Part shown: positions 25,821 to 33,698 of the stretch, piece after piece
How the letters are laid out: each line of letters opens with the position of its first letter
How positions within the stretch are numbered: position 1 is the first letter of the stretch
NCBI RefSeq assembly: GCF_008001235.1
Contig: NZ_CP040751.1
Span: forward strand, 3,537,501 to 3,601,500
Reading direction: 5' to 3'
DNA: 64,000 nucleotides
Source: Salidesulfovibrio onnuriiensis
Lineage (GTDB): Bacteria > Desulfobacterota > Desulfovibrionia > Desulfovibrionales > Desulfovibrionaceae
The notes under the pieces: generated by a model
Database searches by the model: none
Told to the model about the DNA's origin: nothing
Seen by the model: the letters and a program-made list of their open reading frames with translations, nothing else
Translations under genes and position numbers: made by a program

Positions 25821-26504
25821 CTACTTCTTGGGCTCGGCCTTTGCTTCGCCGCCCCGGGCCTGCCTGAGCGCTTCCAGCTCGGCTTCGATCTGGTCGCTGC
25901 CCTCCAGCAGGGAAAACTCGTCCTCGAGGCTGCGGTTCCGGCTGGGACCGGCCAGCTCGGCTTCGGCTTCCATGCGTTCCACACGGGCCTCGAAACGATC
26001 AAAACGCATCATGACGTCGTTGGACTGGGAACGGCTGATGTCATTACGTGCGCGCACGCGCTCCCCGGCGCGGATATGGCGCTTGACCAGGCTGCGCTGG
26101 CGTTCGCGGGCGCTCTCCAGCTTTTCTTCAAGCTGAGCCAGATCTTCGCGGGACTGCTCGACAAGGGCGTCGAAGCGGTTCTGCTCGTTTTCCAGACCTT
26201 CGAGAACATCACCCAGGCGATGCTTCTCCATCAGGGCTTCGCGGGCCAGATCCTCGCGCCCCTTTTCCACGGCCAGCCGGGCGCGGTCTTCCCACACCTG
26301 CATGCGCGAAAGCACCTCGTCATGCTCGCGGCCAATGCGCTTGCGGTCGGCCATGAGCCCGGCGCATCCGGCCTTGAGCTCCACCATGGTCTCCTCCATC
26401 TCCTGGATCATGAGCCGGATCATCTTTTCCGGGTCCTCGGCGCGGTCCAGCATGGAGTTGAGATTGGAACTGACGATATCCTTGAAACGAGTGAAAATAC
26501 CCAT
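25821..26504 (-). CDS. pspA: Phage shock protein A
   Basis: A 227-residue PspA/IM30 protein: the amphipathic N-terminus MGIFTRFKDIVSSNLNSML (helix 1, membrane binding), EDPEKMIRLMIQEMEETM, and a long coiled coil. PspA coats damaged inner membrane as an ESCRT-III-like polymer and inhibits PspF. It is first in the operon. The ATG has AAGGAGG 6 nt upstream, and a sigma-54 promoter lies 44-58 nt before it. Confidence 0.95.
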   Translation of the reverse strand: MGIFTRFKDIVSSNLNSMLDRAEDPEKMIRLMIQEMEETMVELKAGCAGLMADRKRIGREHDEVLSRMQVWEDRARLAVEKGREDLAREALMEKHRLGDVLEGLENEQNRFDALVEQSREDLAQLEEKLESARERQRSLVKRHIRAGERVRARNDISRSQSNDVMMRFDRFEARVERMEAEAELAGPSRNRSLEDEFSLLEGSDQIEAELEALRQARGGEAKAEPKK

Positions 26505-26546
26505 GAATGCCTCCTTGGCGATATTGGCGATAGTTGCCTCCCTTTA

Positions 26547-26562
26547 AGCACAGGCCGTGCCA
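26547..26562 (-). promoter_or_regulatory. Sigma-54 promoter of pspA
   Basis: On the minus strand TGGCACGGCCTGTGCT matches the sigma-54 consensus (TGGCACG-N4-TTGCW) in the GG and GC cores at the correct 10-nt spacing. It fits control by the divergently encoded activator PspF. Confidence 0.85.
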
Positions 26563-26590
26563 GCGCAATAAAAATTCGCAACCACACGAA

Positions 26591-26602
26591 TTAAAAGCGC
26601 TT
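26591..26602. promoter_or_regulatory. Palindrome, possible PspF binding site
   Basis: AAAAGCGCTTTT is a perfect 12-bp palindrome, followed by GCGCTT, placed about 30-45 bp upstream of the pspA -24 element and just before the pspF -35. The position suits an upstream activator site that would also autoregulate pspF. Confidence 0.4.
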
Positions 26603-26608
26603 TTGCGC

Positions 26609-26637
26609 TTGACCTCATTTTGGCAATATGGCATAAT
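26609..26637 (+). promoter_or_regulatory. Sigma-70 promoter of pspF
   Basis: TTGACC at 26609-26614, a 17-nt spacer, and CATAAT at 26632-26637, giving a start about 30 nt before the pspF ATG. Confidence 0.7.
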
Positions 26638-26675
26638 TTACTAAAGTTTGGTTAGTTAAACCTTTATTTGGTAAA

Positions 26676-27695
26676 ATGAACCACATCACCCACTCTCCTC
26701 CTAGCGAAGCCGTGGGGCAGTCAGAGTCTTTCCTGAAATTCCAGGAACAATTGTCTCTGGCTGCCCGCGCGGATCGTTCCGTCCTCATCATCGGCGAACG
26801 CGGCACGGGCAAGGAACTTGCCGCCGCGAAACTCCACTATCTGTCCCGCCGCTGGGACGGACCGTTCATCCCGCTCAACTGCGCTGCCCTGGCGCAACCG
26901 CTCCTGGACTCCGAACTCTTCGGGCATGAGGCCGGGGCGTTCACGGGCGCCGCCGCCCGGCGCAAGGGCAGGTTCGAGGCCGCAGACAATGGGACCCTGT
27001 TTCTGGATGAAATCGCCAACCTCTCCAAGGAGGCCCAGGAAAAAATCCTGCGGGCCGTGGAATACGGCGTGTTCGAACGGGTGGGCGGCGTTGCGCCCGT
27101 CAGCGTGAACGTGCGGGTGGTGGGAGCCACCAACGAGGATCTGCCCTCGCTGGCAGGGGACGGGAAATTCAAGAGGGACTTGCTGGACCGGATCAGCTTC
27201 GAGGTGCTGACCCTGCCGCCGCTCCGGGAACGCGAAGGCGACATCGAACTGCTGGCCTATCACTTTGCCGGACGCATGGCCGTGGAGATGGGCTTCTCCG
27301 GGGTGCCGGACTTTTCCGAACAGGCCATAAACAGCCTGCTCAGCCACTCCTGGCCGGGCAACGTGCGCGAGCTCAAGAACGTGGTGGAGCGGGCCGTGTA
27401 CCGAAGCGATGGCGACCTGGTGGACGACATCGTGCTCGACCCGTTCGAATCCCCCTTCCGCCCGGCATCACCGAAAGCGCCGCAGGACAAACCCGCGCCG
27501 CGGGAACCGGCCCGAACAGGGGCAGACCTGGGCACCCCGCTCAGGGAAGCGTTGTGCGCGCTGGAAAAAGCCTATCTCGACCAGGCCCTGGCCAAGACGA
27601 AACACAACCAGCGCCGGGCCGCGGACCTGCTGGGCATGACCTACCACCAATTCCGGGGGCTTTACCGCAAGCATTCGGCAACGGATACAAAATAA
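26676..27695 (+). CDS. pspF: PspF, sigma-54-dependent activator of the psp operon
   Basis: A 339-residue bacterial enhancer-binding protein without an N-terminal sensor domain, like PspF. AAA+ domain: Walker A GERGTGKELAA, sigma-54 contact loop GAFTGA (in EAGAFTGAAARR), Walker B GTLFLDEIANL, and the second region of homology ending in WPGNVRELKN. C-terminal Fis-type helix-turn-helix QRRAADLLGMTYHQFRGLYRK. It is divergent from pspA across 171 bp that contain both promoters. A weak ribosome site precedes the ATG. Confidence 0.95.
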   Translation: MNHITHSPPSEAVGQSESFLKFQEQLSLAARADRSVLIIGERGTGKELAAAKLHYLSRRWDGPFIPLNCAALAQPLLDSELFGHEAGAFTGAAARRKGRFEAADNGTLFLDEIANLSKEAQEKILRAVEYGVFERVGGVAPVSVNVRVVGATNEDLPSLAGDGKFKRDLLDRISFEVLTLPPLREREGDIELLAYHFAGRMAVEMGFSGVPDFSEQAINSLLSHSWPGNVRELKNVVERAVYRSDGDLVDDIVLDPFESPFRPASPKAPQDKPAPREPARTGADLGTPLREALCALEKAYLDQALAKTKHNQRRAADLLGMTYHQFRGLYRKHSATDTK

Positions 27696-27726
27696 GGCCC
27701 ACAGCCAATGGCAGCGGGCCTCTGTT
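27696..27726 (+). terminator. Imperfect terminator after pspF
   Basis: AGGCCC and GGGCCT arms enclose an inner GCC/GGC pairing, with TCTGTTTT after. The stem has interior mismatches, so the call is moderate. Confidence 0.5.
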
Positions 27727-27743
27727 TTCCTGTCGGCGCGACG

Positions 27744-28268
27744 CTAGATCTTTTCCCTTTCCAGGAAGACGGCCTTGTCCACCTTGGAAAAAAGCCGTTG
27801 GTACGTTTCGAGGTCATACACGGGCTGGGACCAGATGATGCCGCCATTGTTGTTGAGCGCCTTGGCTATGATATTGACCCGAACGCGGATCACATCGTTG
27901 TGCTGCCGCACCGTGGTGGAAGCCTCCAGCCGCTTGGTGGTCTGATAGGTGCCCTTACCCACTCCGTAGTTGAACTCCATAAAATTCTTGGTGTCCTCAT
28001 CAAGTTCATAGCTCTCCTTGGCTGCGGAGATCAGCCCGAGGTCCATGTCGGCGGAGCTGACGATATACCCTTCATCCAGCAATGCGGCGACCAGGGCTTT
28101 CATAACCTCTTTCTCGCTGCCGCTCTGGTATTCCCGGGTCTGCATCTGCCGCACCTGAAGCTGCGTCATCTCCGGCAGAGGCGGCGGCGTGTTGGCCTTG
28201 ATGCACCCACCCAGCAAGAAAGCCGCAACAAGAAGACTAGAAACGGCTGGAATGATACGAATACTCAT
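27744..28268 (-). CDS. Lipoprotein, unknown function
   Basis: A 174-residue predicted lipoprotein: signal peptide with lipobox LLGGC, then a globular domain with repeated Gln/Met in LQVRQMQTREY, MKALVAALLDEGYIV, LGLISAAKES and a C-terminal WSQPVYDLETYQRLF. This recalls outer-membrane-linked lipoproteins that detect or buffer assembly stress, but I cannot name the family. Start MSIRIIPA at 28268 follows AAGGAG. Its 5' end overlaps the previous gene by 32 nt, so the two lipoprotein genes are co-transcribed. Confidence 0.8.
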   Translation of the reverse strand: MSIRIIPAVSSLLVAAFLLGGCIKANTPPPLPEMTQLQVRQMQTREYQSGSEKEVMKALVAALLDEGYIVSSADMDLGLISAAKESYELDEDTKNFMEFNYGVGKGTYQTTKRLEASTTVRQHNDVIRVRVNIIAKALNNNGGIIWSQPVYDLETYQRLFSKVDKAVFLEREKI

Positions 28269-28686
28269 CAACAACTCCTTCAGCGAATTTGATAACAACC
28301 GTCAGTGTGCGTTGCGAGGTGGAAGATGCCCCCGTGCTGCTGGAATATCCGGCGCCGCCACCGCCGCCGATGATGCCGTTTCCGACAATACCGCCACCAA
28401 TAATCATGGCATCCACCCCGCCGGAACTTTTGGAATAGGCGACCTCTGTGCTGATCTTGTCGTAAATCCAGGCTTCCTTGCCCGTGGAATCGCGCGTGAC
28501 GATATTGGGCGACCCCAACGCCGTGGCGACGTCCGCCTGGGACATCCCTTTCCGGATCTCCTTCTGCACGACCCCCACTGTCATCCTATCCCCGGTGTCG
28601 TCCCGCACGGCTTCTCGGTGACTATGAACGGACTGGCACCCCGTCAGCATGAACAGGAGCGCCAAAATTGCCAGCAAAACCCTCAT
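28237..28686 (-). CDS. SmpA/BamE-like lipoprotein
   Basis: A 149-residue lipoprotein: short signal peptide with lipobox MLTGC, then a SmpA/OmlA-type block GMSQADVATALGSPNIVTRD with EAWIYD, and a Gly-rich linker (IIGGGIVGNGIIGGGGGAG) before a last beta strand LTVVIKFAEGVV. BamE is a part of the outer membrane beta-barrel assembly machine; the Gly-rich insertion makes this a distant relative. Start MRVLLAI at 28686 follows AGGAGG. Confidence 0.78.
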   Translation of the reverse strand: MRVLLAILALLFMLTGCQSVHSHREAVRDDTGDRMTVGVVQKEIRKGMSQADVATALGSPNIVTRDSTGKEAWIYDKISTEVAYSKSSGGVDAMIIGGGIVGNGIIGGGGGAGYSSSTGASSTSQRTLTVVIKFAEGVVDEYSYHSSRF

Positions 28687-28862
28687 ACCTTTTCCTCCTG
28701 AATTTATATCGAATAACAAATTTAGTTAAATAACACGTAAGAAAAAAACAAGAAAAATAATTATACACCCAACCATTCCAATTCAAATGAGGCGGAGCGA
28801 CAGCAACCGAGAACAATATCCGATCAGTATACTTCTTTAGATGCGTATGTTATTTTACAGTT

Positions 28863-29120
28863 ATGAGATGTCCCAAGTGTTCAAAGCCCATCAAGAAGCA
28901 GACCCTGCAGTGCCCGCATTGCGGCCAGCTCCTCCCCAGGGGCAACGCGGCCAAGAAGACGGACCAGATGACCATGAACCCGAAGCTGTGCATGGCCGTG
29001 GGGCTGCTGATGCTCTTCATCGGCTTCATCCTGCTCATCAGCGACGCCGAATATTTTTCCATGCTGCCGCTGGGCGTCGGCGCCGCGCTCCTCTTCCTGG
29101 GCAAAAAAATGAGGGGCTGA
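28863..29120 (+). CDS. Zinc-ribbon membrane protein
   Basis: An 85-residue protein with an N-terminal zinc ribbon MRCPKCSKPIKKQTLQCPHC (two CPxC knuckles), a charged linker, and two hydrophobic helices (LCMAVGLLMLFIGFILLI and MLPLGVGAALLFLG). It is probably a small membrane-anchored zinc protein of unknown role. An upstream run of AT-rich DNA holds the promoters for it and for the divergent lipoproteins. Confidence 0.75.
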   Translation: MRCPKCSKPIKKQTLQCPHCGQLLPRGNAAKKTDQMTMNPKLCMAVGLLMLFIGFILLISDAEYFSMLPLGVGAALLFLGKKMRG

Positions 29121-29169
29121 CCAAATTCGGCCAACCCCTTCCCGGTTATTCCTCAAATCACTGATCGTA

Positions 29170-29853
29170 TCAGTTGCGCACGAAATGCAGCAGCATCTTC
29201 ATGCCGCAGCGCTCGTAGTCTTCGGGCAGTTCCGTCCGAAGTTCCCAGCCTCGGGCTCCCAGAAAATCAACTGCCTCGCGCACCGGATAAAAGCGTTCCC
29301 CCTCCATGTTGCAGGTGGGAAACAGCTCGCAGAACTCCTCCGGGCTCTTCCCGAAGTGCTTGTTCGACCGGCACACCGGCTTGAGGGAAATGATCAGCTC
29401 CCTGCCTGCCCACTTTTCCATGATCTCCATGAACCGGTGCATGTGCCCGTTGCCGATGGTGGTGTTGCCGATGATGTCAAACATCATGGCCACATCGTAT
29501 TTTTCCTCGGGCGGGGAATTGAAGTCGCAAACCATAAAGTCCACATTGTCCACACCCTCCTGGTCGGCCAGGATCTCGGCGCAACGCACCAGGTTGGAGT
29601 CGATATCCACGCCCGAGGCGCGGCGCGCTCCGAGGCGGGCGGCCCGGCACACGAAGGTGCCCACATTGCAGCCCAGGTCCACCACGGTCTTGCCCTGAAA
29701 ATCAATATGGGAGGGAGGGGCCTCGGGCAGGCTCTCGTCTTCGTGCCCGGCACCGGACACAAGCATGTTGCCCTCGTCGTCGCAGATGGGACGCCAGATG
29801 TTCTCGACGCCGATGGCCTCTACCAATTGCCGCAGTTCTTCACTTCGAGTCAT
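29170..29853 (-). CDS. SAM-dependent methyltransferase (DUF-type)
   Basis: A 227-residue protein with a SAM-binding Rossmann core: KTVVDLGCNVGTFVCRAA (motif I), ASGVDIDSNLVRCAEILA and a later FMVCDFNSPPEEKYDVAMMFDIIG. The N-terminal 40 residues and the C-terminal part (GARGWELRTELPEDYERCG) look like a small-molecule or tRNA methyltransferase, but no specific family is recognised. It is followed at 9 nt distance upstream by the DUF2892 gene on the same strand. Confidence 0.8.
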   Translation of the reverse strand: MTRSEELRQLVEAIGVENIWRPICDDEGNMLVSGAGHEDESLPEAPPSHIDFQGKTVVDLGCNVGTFVCRAARLGARRASGVDIDSNLVRCAEILADQEGVDNVDFMVCDFNSPPEEKYDVAMMFDIIGNTTIGNGHMHRFMEIMEKWAGRELIISLKPVCRSNKHFGKSPEEFCELFPTCNMEGERFYPVREAVDFLGARGWELRTELPEDYERCGMKMLLHFVRN

Positions 29854-29862
29854 ACGAATATC

Positions 29863-30057
29863 CTAGCCCTGTTTCACGCCGAAATACCGCAGGATGGACA
29901 TAAGCGGACACCAGTTGGTAAAGGCGGATTGCAAGAGATTGAGCCCCACGAACAACGTGAGCAACAGCCAATTCTTATGATGGGTCATGGCCAGGGTCAA
30001 GCTCGCAAGGATCACGAACCCGGCCACGCCCCGCAAAATTCTTTCCACGGTCATCAT
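29863..30057 (-). CDS. DUF2892 (YgaP-like) small membrane protein
   Basis: A 64-residue protein with two helices and the family signature LFVGLNLLQSAFTNWCPLMSI. This domain is found alone or fused to rhodanese (YgaP), linking it to sulfur or metal handling. A second ATG 3 nt inside is an equal start. It lies just upstream of the methyltransferase gene. Confidence 0.88.
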   Translation of the reverse strand: MMTVERILRGVAGFVILASLTLAMTHHKNWLLLTLFVGLNLLQSAFTNWCPLMSILRYFGVKQG

Positions 30058-30115
30058 TTACCTCCTGGAGACACTATACCATAAAACCGATATCGCGTGT
30101 CGAAGGTTCGAAACA

Positions 30116-30565
30116 TCATTCCGCGCCCCCGGATTTCGTTTCCTGCTCCTGCCTGGCCCGGCTCTCCTCTTCGGCGCGAAGCCATTCGGCGATCTTGAGA
30201 TCGGAATTGATGATATGGCCCACCAGCCACTCCCTGAGGAAATCCCGCATAACCTCGACGGTGATATCCCGCTGCTCGTAAAGGTCGCGCTGGAACTGCT
30301 TGACCCGCTGCACCAGATTCCGGTGCTCTTCCTGGTGCCTGGCGAGACGCGGATAATGGATTTCCCGCATGTAGGCCTCTTCGTCACGAAAATGATTCAC
30401 GGTATATTCCCGCAAACGCGTCAGTGTCGTCTGGATGGCCTCCCCGTCACGCCCCTCCCCGGCGGTCCTGAGAAAATCGTTGGCCACCTCGATCAGCCGC
30501 ATGTGCTGGCTGTCGACGCGGTATATCCCAATGCTCAACGAGTCGTTCCACTCAAGTCTGGGCAT
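30116..30565 (-). CDS. Bacteriohemerythrin
   Basis: A 149-residue four-helix di-iron oxygen-binding protein. Ligands are visible: His21 in DSQHMRLIE, His/Glu in NHFRDEEAYM, two His in RHQEEHRNLV, and His/Asp in VGHIINSDLKIAEW. Such proteins are common in sulfate reducers and probably bind or deliver O2 for protection or aerotaxis. It lies upstream of the MCP terminator and is a single gene. Confidence 0.95.
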   Translation of the reverse strand: MPRLEWNDSLSIGIYRVDSQHMRLIEVANDFLRTAGEGRDGEAIQTTLTRLREYTVNHFRDEEAYMREIHYPRLARHQEEHRNLVQRVKQFQRDLYEQRDITVEVMRDFLREWLVGHIINSDLKIAEWLRAEEESRARQEQETKSGGAE

Positions 30566-30653
30566 GTTCCCTCCTTTGACGCTCCCGGCCCGGGCCCACG
30601 AACACGTCCCGGCTCCGGAATAAATTAGCCGGACTCCCCCCGCCCAGAAATGA

Positions 30654-30687
30654 TAAAAAAAGGGAGCCCGAAACCTCGGGCTCCCTT
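30654..30687 (-). terminator. Terminator of the MCP gene
   Basis: On the minus strand GGGAGCCCG/CGGGCTCCC (9 bp) with a short loop is followed by TTTTTTT, 23 nt past the MCP stop at 30710. Confidence 0.92.
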
Positions 30688-30709
30688 GTCGTGGATATTA
30701 CGTCTCAAA

Positions 30710-33016
30710 TCAGTCCTGCATGGACAGAATCAGGTCGCGCAGTTCCTGGGCCTGCTCCTCGAGCTCCTTAACCGCGCGGCTGGAAACCACCATGGCCTCC
30801 ATGGTTTGGCTCGAGATGTCGTCGATCTCGGCCGTCCCCCGGCTGATCTCCTCGGAAGCGGCGGACTGCTGCTCCGCGGCAGTGGCAATGGCGGAAACTT
30901 CCGAGGAAGTGCTTTCCACCACCTCCAGGATTTCCTTGAGCACCTCGCCGGACTGCCAGGTCAGGTCCGTGCTCTCGCCCACCGCCTTGGTGGCGGTCTC
31001 GGTATCGCGAACCGCTGCGGCCGTGCCTTCCTGGATGCGGCTGATCACGTCCCCCACCTCCTTGGTGGCGTTGACGGTCTTTTCCGCAAGCTTGCGCACC
31101 TCGTCGGCCACCACGGCAAAGCCGCGTCCGGCGTCGCCCGCGCGTGCGGCCTCGATGGCGGCGTTGAGCGCCAGCAGGTTGGTCTGGTCCGCAATGTCGT
31201 TGATGACCTGAAGCACCTGGCCGATCTCCCCGGCCTGTTGCCCCAGCTCGCGCATGACCGAACTCAGGCTTTCGGACTGGCCCTTGACCCGGTTGATGGC
31301 CTCTACGGCCTGCTCCACTACCTGCGCGCCGGTCCGGGCCTTGTCGCTGGCCAAGTTGGCGTTTTCGGCCGCGGTGCCCGCGTTGCGGGCCACCTCCAGG
31401 ACCGTGGCGTTCATCTCTTCCATGGCCGTGGCGTTCTCGCCGGTGCGTTCCTTCTGGACCTGTGCGCCTCGCCGGGAATCCTCAAGCTGTTCGGCAAGGG
31501 AATTGGCCGAGGCATTGAGGCGCTGGGAGATCTCCGTGGCCCGTTCCGCAGCGGCGGCAATGCGCTCGTTGTGCCTGCGGATGCTTTCCTCGGCGGCGCG
31601 GACAGAGGTCATGTCATAGAAAATGGAGAACACGCCGATGAGCTTGCCGTCCAGGTTGTAGATAGGCGTGGCGCTGATATCGAGGATGACCTCCCGGCCG
31701 TCCTCCATGGTCACGGTTCGCTCCTCCCGCAACAGTTGCTCTTCCTCCAAAGCCCGTTGTGCCAGGGCATGCTGGCCGGACTCGCCGTACATTGTGGTGT
31801 CCTGGCAGGCCCCCATGTAATCCTCCGGGGTGCCGGGCTTGCCCAGGAGATCCAGGAAATCCTGATTCAGGTAGGTCATGCACCCTTTGGTATCCATGAC
31901 AACGCAGGGCAGGATGATGCCGTCCAGCACGCCCTGCACGAACCCGAACTTTTCCTTGAGTTCGGCGCTCATCTTGTCCAGATGGGAGGCCAGCTCGGCC
32001 AGTTCGTACTTGAAATTGCCCTCGAGCTCGGCGTGAAAATTGCCGCTGGCAATGTGGTTGGCGTATTCGATGATGCGGCGCACGGGCCTGCCCACGCTGC
32101 GGCGGAAGCCCCAGACGAGAAGCACGATGATCAAGCCCAATCCGACCGCGCCCGCCCCGATGATGACCAGGCGCTGCGTATTGGCCACCGCGGTCAGGTC
32201 GTCCACATACACGGTGATGCTGATGAGCCACCCGGTCTGGGGTTCGGCCCGGAAGGTCTGGACCTTGTCGCGCCCCTTGTAGTTGTAGAACAGGTAATCG
32301 AGCTTGCCTTCCTTCTGCACGGGAAGCAGCTGATCGATGACGCTGGAACGGTTGCCGATATTCTTTGCGGTGGGATGCTGGATGATCGTCCCGTCGCCGG
32401 TCATCATGTAGGCGTATCCGTCCGTGCCGATGCTCAAGGTCTTGATGAACCGGTCCGTGAACGTATTGAAATCGATACCGATGACGATACCGCCCGCATC
32501 ATGAATCTTGCAGGCCAGGTAAAAGACGTTGCCGTGCTCGCCCATGGTCGGCTGCGCCGAAATGAAGGACTTCCGCTTCTCCTCCATGACGGCCTTGAAA
32601 AAGGGCTGGCCGGAAACATCCGAACCGGTCAGGTCCTTGTCTCCATTGGCCCAGCCCGTGAGCACCTTGCCGTTGCTCCGGAAGGCCATGGCGCTGACAA
32701 TGCCCTTGTCGGCCTCCACCACCTTCTGGACAAAGCCCTTGGCCCGTCCCGCATTGCCGTAGGAAAGCGCGGTGACAACGGACGGGTTGGCGGCCAGGGT
32801 TTCGGCCAGGATCTCGTAACGGGAAAGATATTCCTCAAGGGCAAAGAGCGCGCTCTGGTTGAGCTGGCGCATATCCTTGAGCTGGGTTTCCATGACCATC
32901 TTGTAGCTGGTGGAGTTGATATACAAAACCAATGCAGCTACAAGAGCGACGAGCAACAGGGAGATCGTTGCACAGAATTCCGTGGCGATGCTCCGCAATT
33001 TCAAAAAGCGATTCAT
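30710..33016 (-). CDS. Methyl-accepting chemotaxis protein (dCache-HAMP-PAS-MCP)
   Basis: A 768-residue transducer: TM1 (about 14-33), periplasmic double Cache domain (35-275, with [18 protein letters not shown] and [14 protein letters not shown]), TM2 (about 283-305), HAMP ([14 protein letters not shown]), PAS (365-480, with [19 protein letters not shown]), and a signalling domain carrying [20 protein letters not shown] and the hairpin [10 protein letters not shown]. The extra cytoplasmic PAS makes it able to sense a periplasmic ligand and a second internal signal. No other chemotaxis genes are nearby. Confidence 0.95.
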   Translation of the reverse strand: MNRFLKLRSIATEFCATISLLLVALVAALVLYINSTSYKMVMETQLKDMRQLNQSALFALEEYLSRYEILAETLAANPSVVTALSYGNAGRAKGFVQKVVEADKGIVSAMAFRSNGKVLTGWANGDKDLTGSDVSGQPFFKAVMEEKRKSFISAQPTMGEHGNVFYLACKIHDAGGIVIGIDFNTFTDRFIKTLSIGTDGYAYMMTGDGTIIQHPTAKNIGNRSSVIDQLLPVQKEGKLDYLFYNYKGRDKVQTFRAEPQTGWLISITVYVDDLTAVANTQRLVIIGAGAVGLGLIIVLLVWGFRRSVGRPVRRIIEYANHIASGNFHAELEGNFKYELAELASHLDKMSAELKEKFGFVQGVLDGIILPCVVMDTKGCMTYLNQDFLDLLGKPGTPEDYMGACQDTTMYGESGQHALAQRALEEEQLLREERTVTMEDGREVILDISATPIYNLDGKLIGVFSIFYDMTSVRAAEESIRRHNERIAAAAERATEISQRLNASANSLAEQLEDSRRGAQVQKERTGENATAMEEMNATVLEVARNAGTAAENANLASDKARTGAQVVEQAVEAINRVKGQSESLSSVMRELGQQAGEIGQVLQVINDIADQTNLLALNAAIEAARAGDAGRGFAVVADEVRKLAEKTVNATKEVGDVISRIQEGTAAAVRDTETATKAVGESTDLTWQSGEVLKEILEVVESTSSEVSAIATAAEQQSAASEEISRGTAEIDDISSQTMEAMVVSSRAVKELEEQAQELRDLILSMQD

Positions 33017-33233
33017 TCAGACAGCCCTCTCCAGTGTTTCAGGCCTGGCCTCCCCGGCCGAAGCCCTTACATTACCCTCACTCGATTCCGCTGAAAAACT
33101 ACGGCATTGAAATAAAATAATCAAAGGTATTATGATTGGTTGGCTCTGAAAGCGCTTTTCGTCGGAAAAAAGACATGCAAAAATCGGCTAGCAAGTGCTT
33201 GCAAAACACTTTTTCAAACCACAAGGGAAGACC

Positions 33234-33698
33234 ATGAAGCCGGAACACCTGTCCGAAAGCTGGGAGATGATGCTTTACTGCAAGGAGGTCCTCGGGGCCA
33301 CGCAGTTGCAGAAGATTTTTTCCAGGGGACACACCCAGATCAACCGCTACTGCATGAACCCGAAATTCGAGGACTCGCAGCGCAATCCCCTGGACCGTCT
33401 GCGGGAGATGCTGGGACTCATGGCCGACAAGGGCGAGAACGAGCTGGTGCGCACGGCCCTCAACCATCTGGCCGCACCCCACGGATGCAGGCTGCGGGAA
33501 AAAGCCCAAGCCGTCCCGGACAAGGCAACCATAGAAGAGGAATGTCTGGACGACTTTCCGGAGCTGGTGGAACTGGACCGGCTCATCAACCTGCGCAAAC
33601 ACCCGGACGTGGTGCGCCGCCAGGCGGAACAGGTCTTTCGCGAGATAGAGGAAACCCTCGTCCTGTACGAAGAGCTCTGGAACAAGAACGAAGGCTAG
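33234..33698 (+). CDS. Hypothetical protein, possibly a phage-type regulator
   Basis: A 154-residue soluble protein. The region TQLQKIFSRGHTQINRYC with the preceding helix resembles a helix-turn-helix DNA-binding segment of phage CII/CP76-type regulators, but this is only a resemblance. The C-terminal half (KHPDVVRRQAEQVFREIEETL) is a long helix. ATG at 33234 follows GGGAAG. Its stop overlaps the convergent peptidase gene by 4 nt (CTAG). I do not assign a function. Confidence 0.6.
   Translation: MKPEHLSESWEMMLYCKEVLGATQLQKIFSRGHTQINRYCMNPKFEDSQRNPLDRLREMLGLMADKGENELVRTALNHLAAPHGCRLREKAQAVPDKATIEEECLDDFPELVELDRLINLRKHPDVVRRQAEQVFREIEETLVLYEELWNKNEG

Noticed and set aside
30650..33094. An 814-codon open frame opposite the MCP gene
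   Set aside because: Antisense to a protein with clear Cache, PAS and MCP motifs; no ribosome site and shadow-type composition.
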